DNA of 64,000 bases, taken from assembly GCF_036625195.1 (NCBI RefSeq), contig NZ_JAZKUG010000001.1, positions 124,001 to 188,000 of the forward strand, written 5' to 3'. Origin of the DNA: Accumulibacter sp. (lineage in GTDB: Bacteria; Pseudomonadota; Gammaproteobacteria; Burkholderiales; Rhodocyclaceae). Made by a program: the position numbers and the translations under genes. Positions 62,543 to 64,000 of this stretch are shown here, piece after piece; the first letter of the stretch is position 1; the number at the start of each line of letters is the position of its first letter. The notes beneath the pieces are model-generated. The model had not been told where the DNA came from. It worked only from the letters and a program-made list of their open reading frames with translations, and ran no database searches.

Positions 62543-62899
62543 ATGTCCCGCTGCCACCCGCTGGCAAACGCCGTCCTGCTGCTGGCCACACTGGCGACGC
62601 CCAACACCGATGCGGCTCTGCCACTCAAGATCGTCGGCTTCGACGACATGTCCTGCCGCGCCTGGGTGGCGTCAAGGAACGATACGGAGCAGCGCGCGGT
62701 CTATGTCGCCTGGATCCGGGGCGTCCTCACCGGGCACAATTACGCCAATCCGGGCCAGCAGGTATCGGCCATTTCGAGCAACACGGTCGAGCAGCATGTC
62801 GATCGCCATTGCAGCGAGAAACCGCAGGGCAGCTTCAGCGATGCTGCCCTGCGCCTCAGTGATCGCCTCTCCGGTCGCAACGCGCCAATCACCAAGTAG
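62543..62899 (+). CDS. Small exported protein of unknown function
   Basis: The 118-residue protein has a signal peptide of about 24 residues (NAVLLLATLATPNTDAA). The mature domain has two cysteines, SCRAWVAS and VDRHCSEK, likely forming a disulfide, with YVAWIRGVLTGHNYANPGQQ between them. The arrangement resembles small periplasmic HdeA/Rap1a-like helical proteins, but I cannot assign it securely. It is divergent from gmk. Confidence 0.72.
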   Translation: MSRCHPLANAVLLLATLATPNTDAALPLKIVGFDDMSCRAWVASRNDTEQRAVYVAWIRGVLTGHNYANPGQQVSAISSNTVEQHVDRHCSEKPQGSFSDAALRLSDRLSGRNAPITK

Positions 62900-63035
62900 G
62901 GCCGAGCACGACGGGGCGGCAGACCACCTCTGACTGGGAGAACGGGCACATGAACACCACTGGCGCCAGCGGCAGGTCGACACCCTCTGCGCCATCCAGG
63001 GCCTTGCCGACTCATTCGCCGGGCGGAGCGGGCCG

Positions 63036-63515
63036 ATGAACGAAATCCTGTGGATCGTCGCTTTCGCGGCCATGCTGCTCGGGCTGCTCGGTGTCTTTCT
63101 GCCGCTGCTCCCCGGTGTGCCGCTGCTCTATGGCGGCATGCTGCTGGCCGCGTGGCTCGACGACTTCGCACGCATCGGGGTGCCGACACTGATCGGGCTC
63201 GCCGTCCTCACGCTGGCCGCTTGGCTGGGTGAGACGCTCGCTTCGGTCTGGGGCGTCAAGCGTGCCGGCGCCAGCGGCATGGCGATCGCCGGTGCCGGCG
63301 TCGGAGCGCTGCTCGGCTTGTTCCTGGGCCTGCCAGGGCTGATCCTCGGCCCGATACTCGGAGCCGTCTGCGGCGAATACATCGCCCGACGCGATCAGCG
63401 CCGCGCCGCCCGCGCCGGCGTCGCCGCCGGCATCGGTTTTCTCGTCGCCATCGTCGCCAAGCTGGCGATCGCCGTGACCATGCTCGCCGTCTTCGCCTTC
63501 GCCTGGTTTGCCTGA
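63036..63515 (+). CDS. DUF456 family small membrane protein
   Basis: The 159-residue protein has about four hydrophobic helices (LWIVAFAAMLLGLLGVFLPL, LIGLAVLTLAAWLGETLASV, GAGVGALLGLFLGLPGLILG and AKLAIAVTMLAVFAFAWFA). The Gly-rich membrane segment GPILGAVCGEYIARRD and the segment FLPLLPGVPLLYGGM are signatures of DUF456, a family of unknown role. It lies 136 bases after the small exported protein and is convergent with mobA. Confidence 0.85.
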   Translation: MNEILWIVAFAAMLLGLLGVFLPLLPGVPLLYGGMLLAAWLDDFARIGVPTLIGLAVLTLAAWLGETLASVWGVKRAGASGMAIAGAGVGALLGLFLGLPGLILGPILGAVCGEYIARRDQRRAARAGVAAGIGFLVAIVAKLAIAVTMLAVFAFAWFA

Positions 63516-63572
63516 CACTGCAGAGCGGCCGAGGCTGCGATCACGCGCCCTGTTGACCCACTCCGGCCACCG

Positions 63573-64000
63573 TCACTGCCTGCCTGCGTCGCTGCACGAA
63601 CTGCCTTGCGGGCAACGCCGTGGCGCCGCCACACGGGCACCGCCTTGCAGGTCTTCGCTGCTGTTGAGGTTGGCGAAGGCCGCCGGCTGATCTTCGAAGC
63701 CCACCTCGACCAGCCGCAGCGAATTCAGCCAGCGCTCGATCCGCCGCCCGCCAGCGGCAAGATGCTCGCTCAGCGCCGGCAAGACGGTACGCCGGCACAG
63801 GCAGAAGACCGGTTGCACCCGCCCCAGGCTGGTCGCGACCGCCAGTTCGGCGCCGCTCGCGTCGAGTGCTGCGCGCAAGCGTGCGACCAGATCGCCCGGC
63901 AGGAACGGCGAATCGCAGGGAACCGTCGCGAGCAGGGGATGACGGGCAACCGAAAGCGCCGCATGCAGCCCGGCCAACGGGCCGGCAAAGCCTTCGATGC
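63573..64000 (-). CDS. mobA: Molybdenum cofactor guanylyltransferase MobA (partial, 3' part)
   Basis: Minus-strand frame open to the right edge, so the N-terminal part is outside the window. About 142 residues are seen: IEGFAGPLAGLHAALSVARH, LLATVPCDSPFLPGDLVARL, VQPVFCLCRRTVLPAL, and the C-terminal FEDQPAAFANLNSSEDL. These match MobA, which converts molybdopterin to the guanine-dinucleotide cofactor using GTP. PCDSPF is the nucleotide/metal-binding motif. An extra tail of about 25 residues after the usual NLNSSEDL end is low complexity. Confidence 0.88.
   Translation of the reverse strand, partial: IEGFAGPLAGLHAALSVARHPLLATVPCDSPFLPGDLVARLRAALDASGAELAVATSLGRVQPVFCLCRRTVLPALSEHLAAGGRRIERWLNSLRLVEVGFEDQPAAFANLNSSEDLQGGARVAAPRRCPQGSSCSDAGRQ

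Noticed and set aside
1..64000. tRNA, rRNA, origin or CRISPR features
   Set aside because: I scanned for typical tRNA ends, rRNA-like conserved stretches and regularly spaced repeats and saw none I could support.

Overview
The window is high-GC chromosomal DNA from a betaproteobacterium. The best guess is a Rhodocyclales / 'Candidatus Accumulibacter'-like organism. This is inferred from the combination of form II RuBisCO with cbbQ/cbbO, a transketolase-gap-pyk-fba block, surE-pcm-nlpD-rpoS, a FrdABCD fumarate reductase beside a probable rhodoquinone methyltransferase (rquA), and polar-flagellum genes. No rRNA, tRNA or CRISPR array was found.

Layout. 1-4.4 kb: a minus-strand ORF of at least 1326 codons runs off the left edge, preceded by a helicase fragment cut inside its Walker A motif; it looks like the eroded edge of a defence-type island. 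4.8-6.9 kb: a chemoreceptor carrying a C-terminal PilZ domain. 7.1-17.7 kb: divergent carbon-fixation and sugar-phosphate block, with cbbM-cbbQ-cbbO leftward and tkt-gap-pyk-fba rightward; the usual pgk between gap and pyk is absent. 17.7-27.7 kb: housekeeping genes (DUF3422, purC, DUF2189, a very short type IV pilin, prlC, a DUF4124/glutaredoxin-like protein, then rpoS, nlpD, pcm and surE on the minus strand). 28.0-33.2 kb: a strong c-di-GMP-I (GEMM) riboswitch ahead of a giant RTX metalloprotease with a 292-codon internal tandem duplication. 33.4-42.4 kb: fliC-flaG-fliD-fliS-fliT-fliK-like, a TPR O-GlcNAc-transferase-like gene with a replaced C-terminus, and an FlhB C-domain protein. 43-49.7 kb: a sugar/surface-modification cluster (DegT aminotransferase, WbqC, two methyltransferases, an ATP-grasp-HAD fusion, two tandem beta-propeller paralogues), probably for flagellin or surface glycan. 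49.9-50.7 kb: a YcgR-like PilZ protein. 50.8-55.97 kb: a truncated IS1182-family element joined to the 3' end of frdD, then frdD-C-B-A and rquA, all leftward. 56.2-62.4 kb: tatD, an enoyl-CoA hydratase, dadA, spoT, rpoZ and gmk leftward. 62.5-64 kb: a small exported protein, a DUF456 membrane protein and the 3' part of mobA.

Themes. (i) c-di-GMP output is represented three times: the PilZ-bearing chemoreceptor, the riboswitch-controlled RTX protease and YcgR. This suggests that motility, flagellar braking and matrix or surface proteolysis respond to one second messenger. (ii) Redox flexibility: RuBisCO with Calvin-cycle enzymes, and a fumarate reductase next to a rhodoquinone enzyme, fit an organism that cycles between oxic and anoxic conditions. 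(iii) Local genome decay: a decapitated helicase, a glycosyltransferase with a foreign tail and an IS remnant fused to frdD are three independent rearrangement scars.
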